Shown in pieces: positions 11,926-24,329 of a stretch of 64,000 nt of DNA (the first letter of the stretch is position 1; each line of letters opens with the position of its first letter). The stretch comes from Tamarix chinensis. Lineage: Eukaryota; Streptophyta; Magnoliopsida; Caryophyllales; Tamaricaceae. The stretch lies in the NCBI GenBank assembly GCA_030549775.1, contig CM060180.1:35065090-35129089 (forward strand). Reading direction: 5' to 3'. The translations under genes and the position numbers were made by a program. The notes under the pieces were generated by a model that saw nothing but the letters and a program-made list of their open reading frames with translations, did no database searches and was not told the origin of the DNA.

Positions 11926-13608
11926 TTCTGTGGCTGCTTATTAGATGGAGGTTGATATTTTTGGATTACTTAGCCTTGTGAGTGGTAATACTTCAAATAT
12001 ATACTACTAATCATTTTAATATTTTTACATGATGTCTTTTAAACTAACCCATTAAGTGTAGGTGTTAGCTAGAAAATAACTATCATAGTTGCTATTAAAT
12101 ATTTTACAAAGTGGGTAGAGGTAGAGACCCCAACACACATTGCCAAAAAATAAACAATGAAGTTTTTATGGAATAATATTATATGCAGGTTTGGAGTTCT
12201 CCAACGATTATAAATGATAATGGCTGATAGTTTGACAATAATAAGTATAGATATTTTTGTAAATTATATTGAATAATATTCTATATGGGACGTTTGGTAT
12301 CATGAGAAAGGGTTCCTTATTGGTTTCAATATAGTGTAACAATCAGGTCGAATGTGAGAATAATGAAATACTTGAAGTGTTGAGGCACTAATTTGAATAA
12401 GGCTAAGCAAGGATGGGTGGATAAACTTTCAGGACTATTATGAGTTGTTAGGACAACTATAAAGAACCCAACAGGTAAATGGCCTTTTAGTTTGGCATTT
12501 AGAGCTAAGGATGTTATACCTAGGGCTGTGCAGAAAAACCAGGATCCGGTATCCGAAAAAATCGATCCAAAATTTTGGATATCCGATCCCATTTTTTAGT
12601 AGATAATCCGATCCGTAAAAAATATCCGGTTTTAAGAATAAGTGAGTTATATTTAGGCATAATTTAATTTATAATCTGATTTTTTTCTTTCAATCTTCAA
12701 GTTTGGATCATTTTTTTTACTATAGTACATGAGTCCAAATATAATTTACTAAATTAAAGTCTAAAATAAACATCCACACTCTACAAACAATCAAATAGGT
12801 CACAATCTACACACACACAATCACCCAAATCAGAAAAAAAAAACTCTTAAATTTTTTGAACCTCTTAACTTAGGTCGTTCCACAATTCTAGAGCGTCATT
12901 GTTCACAAATCTTGATCGCTAATTTTTTTTGGATATGATTAATCATGTATTTTATCTTTTTGTATGCAAGTTGAATAATTAAACAAGTGTTTATGTAGAA
13001 ATTTTTTTTAAGTTATAGATTATATATATAAATTTAATAATCAGATATTTTTTTTCAATAATTGGATATATCCGATATCCGATATGATATTTTAGATATC
13101 CAAAACATTGGATATCCGGTGTATTCGGATACGGATTTGGATATGGGATATTGAATATCTGGTCAGATCGGATATCTGAAAAAAATATCCGTTCGGATAC
13201 GGATATCCGACAATGCACACCCTTAGTTATACCAGCCGAAATAGAAATATATTCATATAAAATCAACTAATATGATTCTAAAGACAATGAAGAGACATAA
13301 AAAATTGAGAAGGACTTGCTTGAAGAGCAAAGAGATGTAGTTCAAATGTGGTTGCTAAGTAAAAATAACAAGTAGCTACATACTAAAACAAAAGAGTCAA
13401 GCCTACAGAATTAAGGGCAGAGGACTGGGCATTAAGGAAAGCAAAGTTCTAAATGAATGGTAGTCGAGGAAAATTAACAACTAAAAGGGAAGGTCCATAT
13501 CAAGTTATGGAGCAAGTTGGGCCAGCCACATTTATAATAGCTGACAAAGATAGAAGCTATCTTGCGAATGCTTGGAATGTAAAACATTTGGGAAAATATT
13601 ATTTATAA
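11926..13608 (+). pseudogene. Ty3/gypsy integrase remnant (C-terminal half of pol)
   Basis: Broken integrase frame. Near 11930 a phrase like WLLIRWRLIFLDYL corresponds to the family motif WPFAQWGMDILGP. From 12088 the core continues as KYFTKWVEVETPTHI, then FLWNNIICRFGV, with stops and shifts. Before the MITE it reads GWVDKLSGLL and KWPFSLAFRAKDVIP. Past the MITE (12521-13225) the frame resumes as PAEIE and runs to GPYQVMEQVGPATF and WNVKHLGKYY with a stop at 13606-13608, the typical end of gypsy pol. In an intact element integrase inserts the cDNA into the genome; this copy is dead. Confidence 0.85.
12521..13225. mobile_element. hAT-type MITE (705 bp) in gypsy integrase
   Basis: Termini TAGGGCTGTGCA and, inverted, TAAGGGTGTGCA. 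A perfect 8-bp target duplication GTTATACC lies at 12513-12520 and 13226-13233. Removing it rejoins the integrase codons for DVIPAEIE, which independently confirms both edges. The interior has several copies of the palindromic word GGATATCCG near both ends and no coding capacity. An 8-bp duplication plus TAGGGNTG-type ends is the hAT signature. Confidence 0.92.
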
Positions 13609-13739
13609 TATTGATTGATTTTGACTTAATAATGATCTTTGTTACATTTGAATTTGCATACTTTGTTCACCTATCAATGAATTTAAATGAATAGAAGCTT
13701 ATATATATACTAATATGTTCACATAATATCTTTTGTAGT

Positions 13740-14030
13740 AAATATGCTTGCCAATAACACAAAGTTTGAGCTCAAATATGTAGGCCCTAAACTAAGAGGC
13801 CATTGGGAAAGGTCTATATATAAGTCCTTATAAAAATGGGTGGTTGAGATCAAATACATAAGCCCTCAAATAAAGAGGTTGTTGGTAAGGCTCTATATCT
13901 AAGCCCTCAAATTGTCAAGAATTGAAGACAGACACACTTACCGATGCAATTTAATTCACTAAGCCCAAGGCTCTATATGTAATTCCTCAAACAAATAGGT
14001 CATCGATTATTGAAGACATGAACACTTAGG
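13740..14030 (+). repeat. Imperfect short tandem repeats downstream of gypsy pol
   Basis: Three to four diverged copies of a phrase of about 70 bp built around AAGCCCTCAAA, AGAGGTTGTTGG and AAGGCTCTATATNTAAG. They lie between the pol stop (13608) and the antisense ORF region. Hypervariable tandem repeats at this position are described for Tat elements. Confidence 0.55.
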
Positions 14031-14759
14031 GTGATAAAAGTATGCTACACTTTCACTCACTAAGCTCATATTTCCATGGTGTGTCCTTGATCGATGTAAC
14101 AAGGCCACTGAGTCTACTTAGGCATACGTGATGACTTTTCAGCTACTAGGCTTAGGCTCCCATGGTGCATTCATCAATCAAGGTATTGAGACCACTAAGC
14201 CTAATGTTGAGAAGTTTGGTTGGTCCATTTGGTCTAATCAATCGATGTTTTATGGATCAAATCCTACTTTGGTTTACCACCACCAAAGTATAATAAAGAT
14301 TCAAAGTGTGTGCATTCTAGCTATTTCAGTATTCTTATTACAACAACATTTCAGTCTCAGCATAAGTGGATGGACACTGTTATATACGAAGTAATACAAG
14401 AAAGTATTATGGAGTCATTTTATATATCAAAGGATGAACACGTTACAATAAATAAAAAAAGAAGGTTCTTTAATATTCATCTTTTTCACTATTAGCCTCA
14501 ATCTCCTTAGCATCTTTAGGAACAATAATTTTTTCCAAATCTTAGCCATAATATAACTATTCACTTGGATTTCATAGTTGGGCATGCTTCACTAATGTCT
14601 TAAACTAAGCATACACCACTCAAGCATCATAAGCATACCCTTGATACTAAAGTTTTCCTTCATAACGTTTAAACACTCTACTTGCTAAATAGTTATATAT
14701 AGATTTACGAGAGTGTCGACATAAAAAAATGGACTCTTAATGTGCTAGCTCATATATTT

Positions 14760-15892
14760 TTAGGATGACTCAACTACCTGCTTGGCTCTCGTTAGTTGTT
14801 CCTGAAGATGCTTTATTTCAGTATTACTTGCCATCTCCTTCTTAGTAACTTCCAAGCATAGATACTTTGTCTGGTTCCATTGTTTCTCCAAGATTTTTTT
14901 TTCCGTCTTGTGATACTCAACATTGTATCTAGTTACCTTGTTGTTGATGGTATTAATCTCTATCTGGAGAAATCTATTAACTTTAACATATGTTTTCCAG
15001 CATCCATGAGCCACTTTTTCTTCTAGGGAGTTAATTGATAGTCAAGTTTCTTTCCTTTCAAAGATCATATTCCAAACCGATAATATTAGCCTTCAACAAC
15101 TCTAGTTCACCCCTAGATACTTTCTTTTCTCTTTCAAGACAATCTTTTAAGCTAGCAACTTGGGCTCTCAAAAAATCTGCATTGCTTGAGGTAGACTTCA
15201 ATTTGCTCTTCTCATTTTTCATCTTAGCTACTTTAGCCTCAAGGTATACCTTTTTAGCTTCCAGAGTTGAGTGGTCACCGTGAAGTTTTTCATATTTGTC
15301 CTCTATCCATCAAAAGTGATTAGCACTTTGAAAAAGTCAATCAAAAATTTCTTTCTCATAAAAATTTGTTGTAGGTGATATATAAAAAGTCATTGAATTT
15401 GTTGTATTAAATATTTCTTAGATAAATTAAAGGCACATTACATATATAAAATTGTGATTTAAGCTTTATCTAATAGAAGAGGTTTAAGCTGGCGCTCATC
15501 AGGATCTCTATGTTGAGATCGTTGACTATCTTCCTATCTTAGTCCATTATTATGAACTTGGTTAACTTGATGATAGCACTATAATTTGGATGGAAGTCAA
15601 AGAAGGAGTAATTGTATGGTATGGTCAGAGTGCCCCCATCATCTTTAGTGGTGATTTTAGAGGCAGTTTCATAAAATACTTTTCTTAGAGGGAAAAATTC
15701 CAATTTGGGTACCCTAACATCAGAGCCATCTAGCATAATAATTACTTGTATGGATTCTTCGGCACCCTCTAGTCCAAAGGTTATTTTTGAGGTGTCGTTA
15801 GCACTTGTATTATCCTTTGCTTGGGAATAAGGAATGGTGTTAGTTTCCACATGAGCCTTTGCTCTCTCTTCTACTTCTAAATAATCATTCAT
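14760..15892 (-). pseudogene. Antisense ORF of Tat element, C-terminal coiled-coil part
   Basis: Minus-strand remnant with open stretches at 15539-15892 and 14760-15014. The second is a heptad-rich, charged helix (EKKILEKQWNQTKYLCLEV, IKHLQEQLTRAKQVVESS) predicted to be coiled coil. The region between is broken by stops. It continues the minus-strand coding text at 21609-22878, from which it is separated by insertion E. The protein's function is unknown even in intact elements. Confidence 0.6.
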
Positions 15893-17744
15893 TTCTTTTT
15901 CTATGAGTATGATGGTCTATCTAGATGAGTTCAGGTCTTAAGTCTCTTTAGTATATGATAAGGTAGGAAGTTTGTGTTTCTTCAAGGAAGGGTCCAACAA
16001 TTCCTTACCTTTTCTTTGAATTTGTCTCTAAATAACTCTAGAAGATTATATTTTTTATTATTTAGTTTCGATGGCTTAGGGGTAGTAGAATGTTGGACAT
16101 ATTAAGGCTTCAAAACATTCTTAGTTGCCAAAACATTGGTGACTACCTTAGGTTGGGTTTCCTTCTAAAAAGGTAAATAAATTTATGATGAATTATTTAT
16201 CATATAAGCCAAGGGGTGATCAAGTATGACAAAAGCATAAAATAAAGTATTTAATGACATATTTATGATAAGAACCAATTGTAATACCTTGAATTTTATC
16301 AACTCCTAATCTTGATTAATTAATATATTAACCTAATCCTAATCCTCAACAATTGATATTTTTATTATACCCTAACTCCTTAATAATAAATCTAATCTTA
16401 ATCCTAATCCTAATTCTAGGTCATTAATATTTTAACCTAACCCTAACCTTAGATATTTGATAAATTAATTTTACCTTAATTTCTTAATCTAAACTTTAAA
16501 CCTAATTCTAATCCTAACCTCAAAATTTTCTTTGACCCATTTTCCTTTTTTTCTTTTCTTTTTTCCTTCTTCCTATCCCAATCAGCTCCCCCTTCTTCCC
16601 CTTCTGGCCATACAAACCCCCTCCCCTACATCGTTTCCTCCTTTTCTTTTCCAACCCCTACACCACTCACTTGCTCCATGCACTGTATATGATCCATGTA
16701 ACCCTTCCTACAACTCCCTACTCTGCCTCACCTGCCTCACATCACACCAACGCTAAAGCTACACATAAACCCCTACACCTTTGATCATTCTCAACCCACC
16801 TCACCCGTTCCTATATATATATATATTCTCCCCTTTTCTCTTCTCATCTCCTCCTCTTCCATTCATTTTTTCAAAAATTATAGTTACCCTAAACATTTTC
16901 CCCTTTTCTCCCTTCTTTGTTTGGTTTTGTCATCCACCACCAACACAACTCTCCCCTATTGGCCACCAAGTACCCCAATTTACCCTAGCAAACAACAACC
17001 ATTACCTCCCTATCAATCCCCTTTCACACTGTCACTTAACCATCACCTCCAAACCATCTTTTTTCCCCATTCCCTAAACACCCTATTTCTATTTTGTCCC
17101 TTACATAACCCTTGGACCTCCCTCTTATGGTAGTACACTCTCCCTTGCACGACTATGTTCACTTCCCTTCGTAGTCCATGAACGCTCTTCTCGTATGACA
17201 TATGCACTCCCCAGCATATAACCATGCTTTATTTCGATACTATTCTTGGCAAAATTGTTCCTTCCCTTAGAACACCCCATGCACTACCATCCTTACACAA
17301 TTCATGCACCACCTGTGCACCATTGTGCCCTTCATCGCCCTCCTCACACCAACCCAGGCACACATCACCTCCCTTAAACCATCAACTCACACTACACTCC
17401 TACGCAACTCAAGCTCTTCAATTTGTTTATTTGATTTTTCAGTGGTATTGGAGGAGTCTTAGTTTTTTACATAATTAGAGATCGGTGACATTTTTTGATA
17501 AGCATACATGTTGTAAATAGAATTTTTTTTGGAAAGTGTGTATTTGGATGAATTCTCATGTTTGGTATTTTTATATGAAAATTTTTATTATGATGATGTT
17601 GTTATATCACATGTTGTGTTGTATAATGAAAAAGTAAGAAAAATAAGAAAAAAGAAAGCATGTATTATGTATATTGTTGCTTAAGTTCACTTTTGCAAGT
17701 CAAGAAGGTTGGCATGAATCATTATCTAAATTAGGTTATGATGT

Positions 17745-17755
17745 TTGACTTTATA

Positions 17756-17786
<31 letters not shown>

Positions 17787-17805
17787 GTACATATATATGT
17801 AGTTG
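17745..17805. repeat. (TA)n microsatellite
   Basis: Run of about 60 bp of alternating TA with a few TG/AC interruptions, within element E. Confidence 0.9.
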
Positions 17806-18854
17806 TGGATAATTAATTTCATGAGGATATGTGTTGGAGGTTGAAACTCATTCATATTGGGACTTGTAGGATTGAGAATTTTAGCTATATTAAGGGTCAT
17901 TTTATCAATATGTATTAAATATAGAATCTTTGGTATTTTAACGTGTTAATTGGCTCAAAATAGGTTAAATATATTATGTAGAATAGTTGGAGTAATTATG
18001 AATGACCTAAGTCTAATAAAATAAATAATGACTTTAATTGGGAATAGTAACCCTAGAGGTGATTTCATCATTGCATGTGTAAAATTTTAGAGTTAACCTT
18101 GATTTGGATATGGTGTTAATATTGGCATTTTAGGAGTGCATATTAAATTTGGTAGTTATGGGTCTTATGGGAGGTAAGATTATTATCATATGTGTAAGAT
18201 GTATGAGTTAGACATTGATATTTGGATATCTTGTCAATAATAATATTTTAGGTATGTATACTAAATTTGGTGGTCAAATAGGTATTATGAAAAAAGTTAT
18301 GTTTATCTTGTAAAGTTAGAGTTTCTTAGGGGAAATATGGTTTTTTCCTTGGGAGAAGTTCTGATATGTATGCGCTTGTGATTTATGTGTTTTGAATAAC
18401 TATGTTAATTTAGATTATGTTCCTTTAATATCTACACGTATGTATATATGATATTGAGATAAATAATAATTAATAAGATGTTAATCACTTAAAGTGAAAT
18501 ATTACGTGAGTCAAAACTAATATATTATGTAAGTTCCATCGCATGATAATAGTGTCTCAAAAGAATTCTTTCTTGGAAGGTGATTTAGATCATTCCACAT
18601 GTTTAAGAATAATGGCTAAAAGTGTGCTACCTTGATAGATATGGTGTTTGTTCCACCGAACAATAATAGTGGCTTTGGTAGATTATGCCTTGAGAGGTGC
18701 TTCAGTCTATTATATTGAATTAAGAATAGTGGGTCTCTCAACTTAATAGACATAAGATTGTGGATTATGATCACACCAAATAAACACAATGGATAAGACA
18801 TTAATCACTCAAAGAAAAATATTATGTGAGATAGGATCGAGGAGATGGTGCCTA

Positions 18855-20763
18855 TGTAACACCCCCAAATTTACTACGGAAAACCTTCTTTTTTAGTAAA
18901 AGTATAATACCAAAATACTGGGTGTTACTGCTATAATTAACAGAATTATTTCTTACCACACCATCCTTACATCAATCATGAGGAAAAAAGGTTAACACTT
19001 AAAGCATGATAAACAAAGAATAAGAGAACTTCATAAACATCAATACAGTTGGAGATTAACTCTAAATACAATATCAAAAAATATAGACAAAAAGAATACC
19101 ATGGATCTAAGAGTCCAAAAAGGTATATGGGTAAAACTATCATCTAGATAATATAACCCTACACCCCAAAATACCCTAATATAAAATCACTCCATCCCAT
19201 ACAAAGCATCAAAGTTGTAAAATTGTCCAACAGGTCATCATCGACCTACACAAATACATCTGGGTCATTTGCTCATGTGAATGAATAACAGTCATGAAAA
19301 GGATAATCATAAAAAATATTATTGGCATAATTTTTTTAAAAAGGTAGGCATAAAACACATAGTATACATACAAACCTAACTACACTATTTATCCTTACCA
19401 ACAAGGGCATGGAGCTCTAAGCACATAATCCTAAACTGTCTCCTCAAAGATCATCAGAAGGTTACCTACAAAACACAAGAATAATTTATAATCAAAACTT
19501 AAGGGTATTAATAGAGGGAAAATTTTGAGTTAAAGGAGGTAGAAATGGAAATAACCAAAATAAGTGGAGAGCTCGAGTTGCATGGAAGTGTGGTGGTGCT
19601 AAAGTGGAGCATGGGTGTGTTAGAGGCATGGCACAAATGAGGCAAAGGAGTGGCACGATCATGTATCATGCAACACATGCATCATTTGAGGGCCAGGAAC
19701 ATGCACGAGCAGGTTATTCGAGGATCGCGTGTGCATGAAGTGCAAGTAATGGGTACGCACAACTATGTGCGGGACCATACGTGGATTGTGCAAGTGCACA
19801 TGGTTGGGGTAGGCGAGGATGTACAATGGTGTGCTTGAATTTTGTGAGAGGGCCCAACTAAGGCATGAGAGGTGCGCACAGCCATGCACCTAAAAAAATA
19901 TAGTGCAATAGGGGAGGAGGAAAAAGAAGTGGTGTGGGGTGGAAATGGGCGGAGACGATGAGGGAGAATGATGAGGTTGTAATGGTGGTTAGTTTTTTGG
20001 GGTAAAGGTGGTGCTTGGTGGTTTATGGTGGTGTGTATTGTGGTGATGGTTGGCGTTGATGAGATAGAGTAAGAAATGGAGAAGAAGAAGGAAGGTGATT
20101 GAGGGTGTGGTTACTCGGTAGAAAATGGAAGATGTGGAGTTGGTTGAGCATTAAATGAGGTAAGGCTTGGGGAAGTATATATATCCATGTATGTTAGCGT
20201 ACATGGTGAATGTTGATAGAGATAGGGAATGTCATACATGAGGAAAATGGTAGGGGGATGGTGCACAGTTGGGGAATGGGTTTTGAGTCAAAATTTAATG
20301 TGTCATGTCCCTTGAGATGAGGGGGATGATGGTTGATGATGATGGAGGTAGGAGAGGTAGGTTGGTAACTTGGCAGAGGAAGTATGGACGGGAGAATTTT
20401 ATACTAGGAAATGAGGAAGACGAAGCAAAAGTAGTTGACCGGATAGATGGGGAAGAAAAAAAAGGAAAATAAAATAGAGAAAAAGAAAAGGAAAATAGGG
20501 AAATAAAAATAAGTGTGGTTTTAGAATTAGGTTTAGGTTAAAATAATTTAGGTTAGGGTATTATGATAATGTAATTAATAACTATCTGGGGTTAGGTTTA
20601 GGTTAAAGAGGAATATAAATTACTTGGAATAAAGATTAGGATTAGGTTAAGATTTTAGATTAAGAAATTAGGGTAAGGTAAAAATATCAATTTCTTGAGA
20701 TTAAAGTTAGGTTAAGGTATTAATTATTTGGGATTAATATTAGGTAAAGTTTGGGGTATTCTA
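18855..20763 (-). mobile_element. LTR-like element A1, nested in E in opposite orientation
   Basis: On the + strand it starts TGTAACACCCCCAAATTTAC and ends TTTGGGGTATTCTA, an eroded form of GGGGTATTACA. E is interrupted: GATGGTGCCTA before it and GCTCGTTCCACCAAACG after it rejoin the E motif. It is close to A2: ACTATCCTTACATCAATCA-like text at 18960-18980 and 24797-24817, and GAGCTCTAAGCACATAA at 19411 and 32379. About 1.9 kb, so shorter than its relatives. A target duplication is not clear. Confidence 0.72.
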
Positions 20764-21608
20764 GCTCGTTCCACCAAACGATAATAGTGGCTCAAATGTG
20801 TTCTACCTTGAGAGGTGCTTCAATCAATTCCACTGAATTAAGAATAGTGGGGTCCCTAAACTTAGCATAGATAAAAAAATTTGATTATGATTATATCTAA
20901 TAACGAGTTATGGAATTAGTTCTTACCTTACATCATCTTATTTCAATCTATATGTATGTTTATCCATTCATGTGACATTATGGCATTGTGTAACCTTGTT
21001 ACTACTGTATTGTCTCATTACTCAGTACGTAGCATACTAATCACCTTTTCTATGGGTGATACTCATTCCTACAAGTAAATAACTCTTTGTTCTATATGTG
21101 ATTTTGGATTACTACTTTTAATGTTTTTACCTTCATCGAGTGCTAAATTGAATTGGTATAGGGTGTGGTTATCCAGATATCTTTATCACTATATGGAATC
21201 TTATTCCTCTATTTTCAATACATGCTCCCTTATCGCTATTTTGTATCCTGTATCATGGTGGAATCAAGTGCTTACCACATATGATTCTTAGGTACAAGGT
21301 TACTTTTGCCTTGTGCCCGGCATAGACCAAGTATAAGGAGTGCCTCTTCTATGCTGGATGTAGTGTAGAACCCCTATGTTTTATGTTTTGTCTTCCGCAA
21401 TTAACTTTTTAAAATAAAATTTCTAAGTTCTAAATTTTGAGGGTGTTACACCAATGGATATAAAACATGTTTGTGATGGAAACAGACAAGACTCAAAGAT
21501 ATGTTTATCATAGGAGGTGGTGGCAAAATAATAAGCATTACTAACCTTATTTATTTTTGCATTTTTCTTTTGCTTTTTAGTATTGGGCCCTACGATCCCT
21601 TATGTTTC

Positions 21609-22878
21609 CTAAATGCATGAAACAGAAAAATTATTTTTTAGAACATGATTACATATGAAATAAACATGATAGTGATATATCATTGGAATATGTACCTTAT
21701 GCTTGGTGACCCCAATTATAGACGTTTCGCCTAGATGGCAAATAGTGGGGGGGTTATACCTTTGTACAAGTTGAAGGGGACAACCTGTTTCCAATCCTTC
21801 TAGGTATTACAATATACATGGAGAAGAAGAAAATTCTATAAGCCAATAAACTTGTTAAATAAATAAATTGATGAAAATGATGAAAGGGAACAAGTTACTC
21901 ACCAACATAAAAAATTAACCCTATCTTCTTGAGGATGATAAGGTCATTCAAAACCTCACATTTATTTATAATATTCCTATCCTACACAAACTTATCAAAA
22001 TTGTCTATGCAAGCTTCTAACTCTAGAGTAAAAGGCAGACACTCTCTGACGTTAGGATTTAACTGATCTCATTTAGGTAGATTCCACTCACCATCTCCTA
22101 ATATGAAAAAAAATATTTAGACTTACACCTCTTAATAAAAATGCCAAGGTTCTTTGATGAATTTATTGTCTCCTATTTCTTGGATGGAGTAGAAGCTCAG
22201 GCTGAGGAGCGGCTTAAAATTTTAAGAACGTGACTAACAAATCTACTACCGGTTTGGCTTCCAACGAACACCACTCATACAAGAATCCTGTTACCATTCT
22301 CCAAGAGTTGGGGAGGAATTGAGTAGTGCTTAGATGATAAGCTTGGAAAAATTCTCTAATAAATGGGTTTAAAGGAAAATGAATGTCGATGTATAGTGCC
22401 TTGACATACAAGGTTATACATCTGTAGGGCAGATTATTGGCTCAATCAGAAGGGGTTGGTTGAATTATTGTAAGGTTAGAAGGAATATATAATCTAATAC
22501 AAAGCTATTTAAGTTGGGTTTTAGTGATGTTACTTTGAGGAATAGTATTAGACTCGTGACTCATAATAAGATAATTCAAACATGTTGGTAGAAAGGGGAA
22601 GGTCACAAATGGATGAAAATACTAATTGGTTCATTAAAGTTAAAAAAAGAGAAGGAAAGTTCAAGGGCATGATGGGGGTATTTAAAGACTAATAATTAGA
22701 GGAATTTAAAAAATGAGTAAGATGCTTGATAAATAGGTCTTTTAAAGGAACTAGTGGTTGAAGAGAAAACAACACAAACTCCACACATTTGATTACTGTC
22801 ACAAGGTTTGTTTTGCTGAATTCTTCCACGTATAGCAATAGTGGGAGGAGTTGTACAAATTTCTATGGGCGAAGACAA
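21609..22878 (-). pseudogene. Antisense ORF of Tat element, N-terminal part with Transposase_28-like segment
   Basis: Minus-strand remnant. At 22214-22411 it reads HFPLNPFIREFFQAYHLS followed by QFLPNSWRMVTGFLY, which matches the pattern of the plant 'putative gypsy type transposon' domain (Transposase_28, PF04195: LPLHPF..LL..L.L.P.QL.PNAWR). The upstream frame 22696-22878 may be its start or a separate exon. The frame is broken by stops towards 21609, and element E starts just beyond. Recognised from memory of the family, without a profile search. Confidence 0.65.
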
Positions 22879-23828
22879 AAATAGTGTGGACGATGCCCTA
22901 ATAAAGGATCATGGATGGAGATTTATAGGTTTCAAATAAATAGATGAAGATTTGAAGAAATTTATTTTTCTTGGAAAATACAAAGCATGAGAGTTAGAGG
23001 TAAAGAGCAGTAATTTCAGAAGTGGGGACAAAGAATAAGTTGAAGAGTTATATATATATATATATAGTGATGTGAGATGGACGAAAATACCTTATTTTCG
23101 ATGTGGAAGATAAAATAATTTTCTAAGTTGTATGTATTCATTATTGACAGTGTCCTCTTATTAACCTCTTATTAATGAATTAAATGTTGGTTTGTGGGAA
23201 AAATATTTGGAGAAGATCGAGTGTCAAATCAGAGCCTCAATTCTCACCTTTTCTTACGTAATAAAAAGACATCAAGACATATGGCCTTCAATGACCTAGG
23301 AAATTATATCTTTTATAATAACTATATTTAGGATCATGTGATCCTTATTTAAAGGTTATTTCTCTTATCTATATACGTGGAAGTTGGGAAAATGAGGCTT
23401 ACCCAACAAGAAATATTTTTAGTACTATTTTCTTTTTATTAAAATTTGAATATTCTAAAAACTAACAGAGTTTTTATACTTTTTTTTTCTTCTTGACAAG
23501 GTGGATCGAGTAGATATTTCATGTATCAAATGCTGAAGTAATTTTAAGGAATGAGTTTGTTCATCACCACTCAATAATGAGTAGGGAGTGTTTGACATTC
23601 TCTTATGTGTAACTTTAAGTGTCTTTGTCAATTTATATATGACTGACAAACACATTGATGTGTAAGCATGTTCATTGGCGTTTTAGGATATAACTTTGTA
23701 TATTGATTTGTATTAAGGTATACATTTAATGTATAGGTGTGAATGTCAACTATGTAATAGAATTTTAACTTGTTTATCCTACAGAATTAGTTAACATTGT
23801 GAGTGAATTTTTGAAAGGATTAATGACA

Positions 23829-24213
23829 TGAATTTTTCTTCAACTAGGATTATCAGGCCTTGGAGTGTCATCCTAAAGGATGAAAATGGACTAAAAAAGC
23901 TTCTAGGTGTGCTCACCTTAGTCCTAAACTGATCCTCGGTTGGTAGCTTATATGCCTCCCTTCTTGGGCTGACTCCCTATATAGGTTAAGGCAACTTGTT
24001 GTCCTCGACCACACATTATTTTTTCCTCTTCATCCTCCCTCATTTTACTCCTATATATATATGGGTTCTTATGTCCATTTGGGAGGATTGAAAAATCATA
24101 ATACACCATTATTACTTTTCTATCTCCTCTCCATTTTACTTTCGGCATTCTATAATCGCTAACTCATATTTTTGTTTTCTAAGAACCCCTTAGTTCACAA
24201 AACATATACAACA
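23829..24213 (+). repeat. 3' LTR of Tat-like element
   Basis: 385 bp starting TGAATTTTTCTTCAACTAGG and ending ATATACAACA; partner of 11241-11627. Repeat X2 resumes at once after it (AGTATAAAAGTAAGAATAC), which fixes the right edge. Confidence 0.85.
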
Positions 24214-24329
24214 AGTATAAAAGTAAGAATACTACTATAAAACATTCTATATATAATATGTCATATAAGTAGAGATATGTGGAGGATGATAGGAAATTTG
24301 GATTATAGCAGAATTAGAATATTAGATAA
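24214..24329. repeat. Repeat X, copy 2, second fragment
   Basis: Aligns with about 8224-8345 (AAAAGTAAGAATACTACTAT, GGAAATTTGGATTA). It ends in the 14-bp LINE target duplication at 24316-24329. Confidence 0.8.

Larger units (their letters stand above)
16280..21450 (+). mobile_element. Long non-coding LTR-like element E
   Basis: Starts TGTAATACCTTGAATTTT and ends TTTTGAGGGTGTTACA, with a perfect 5-bp target duplication CCAAT (16275-16279 and 21451-21455). Subtracting nested A1 (18855-20763) gives about 3.26 kb. Order of parts: degenerate CCTAAY repeats (16310-16520), pyrimidine-rich tract (16530-17410), AT-rich middle, and a 3' part with repeated phrases such as TTCCACCGAACAATAATAGT. The layout matches B1 and B2. 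Ends and duplication fit an LTR, so a solo LTR is most likely. No protein is encoded; open frames in the pyrimidine tract are low-complexity. Confidence 0.82.
11241..24213 (+). mobile_element. Ty3/gypsy Tat-lineage retrotransposon, deleted and nested
   Basis: Bounded by a 387-bp LTR (11241-11627) and a 385-bp LTR (23829-24213). Between them, on the + strand, lies only the end of pol (integrase, 11926-13608); gag, protease, RT and RNase H are gone. Downstream of pol is a region of imperfect short repeats, then a minus-strand reading region with a Transposase_28-like segment and a coiled coil. Antisense ORFs between pol and the 3' LTR are a published trait of Tat elements, which is why I assign that lineage. 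Two younger elements interrupt it: a hAT-like MITE (12521-13225) and LTR-like element E (16280-21450). It sits in repeat X2; flanks AGATA and AGTAT are only a weak target-duplication match. Confidence 0.8.

Noticed and set aside
16310..16520. Interstitial telomere
   Set aside because: CCTAAY words are degenerate and occur at the same relative place in several family members, so they belong to the element.
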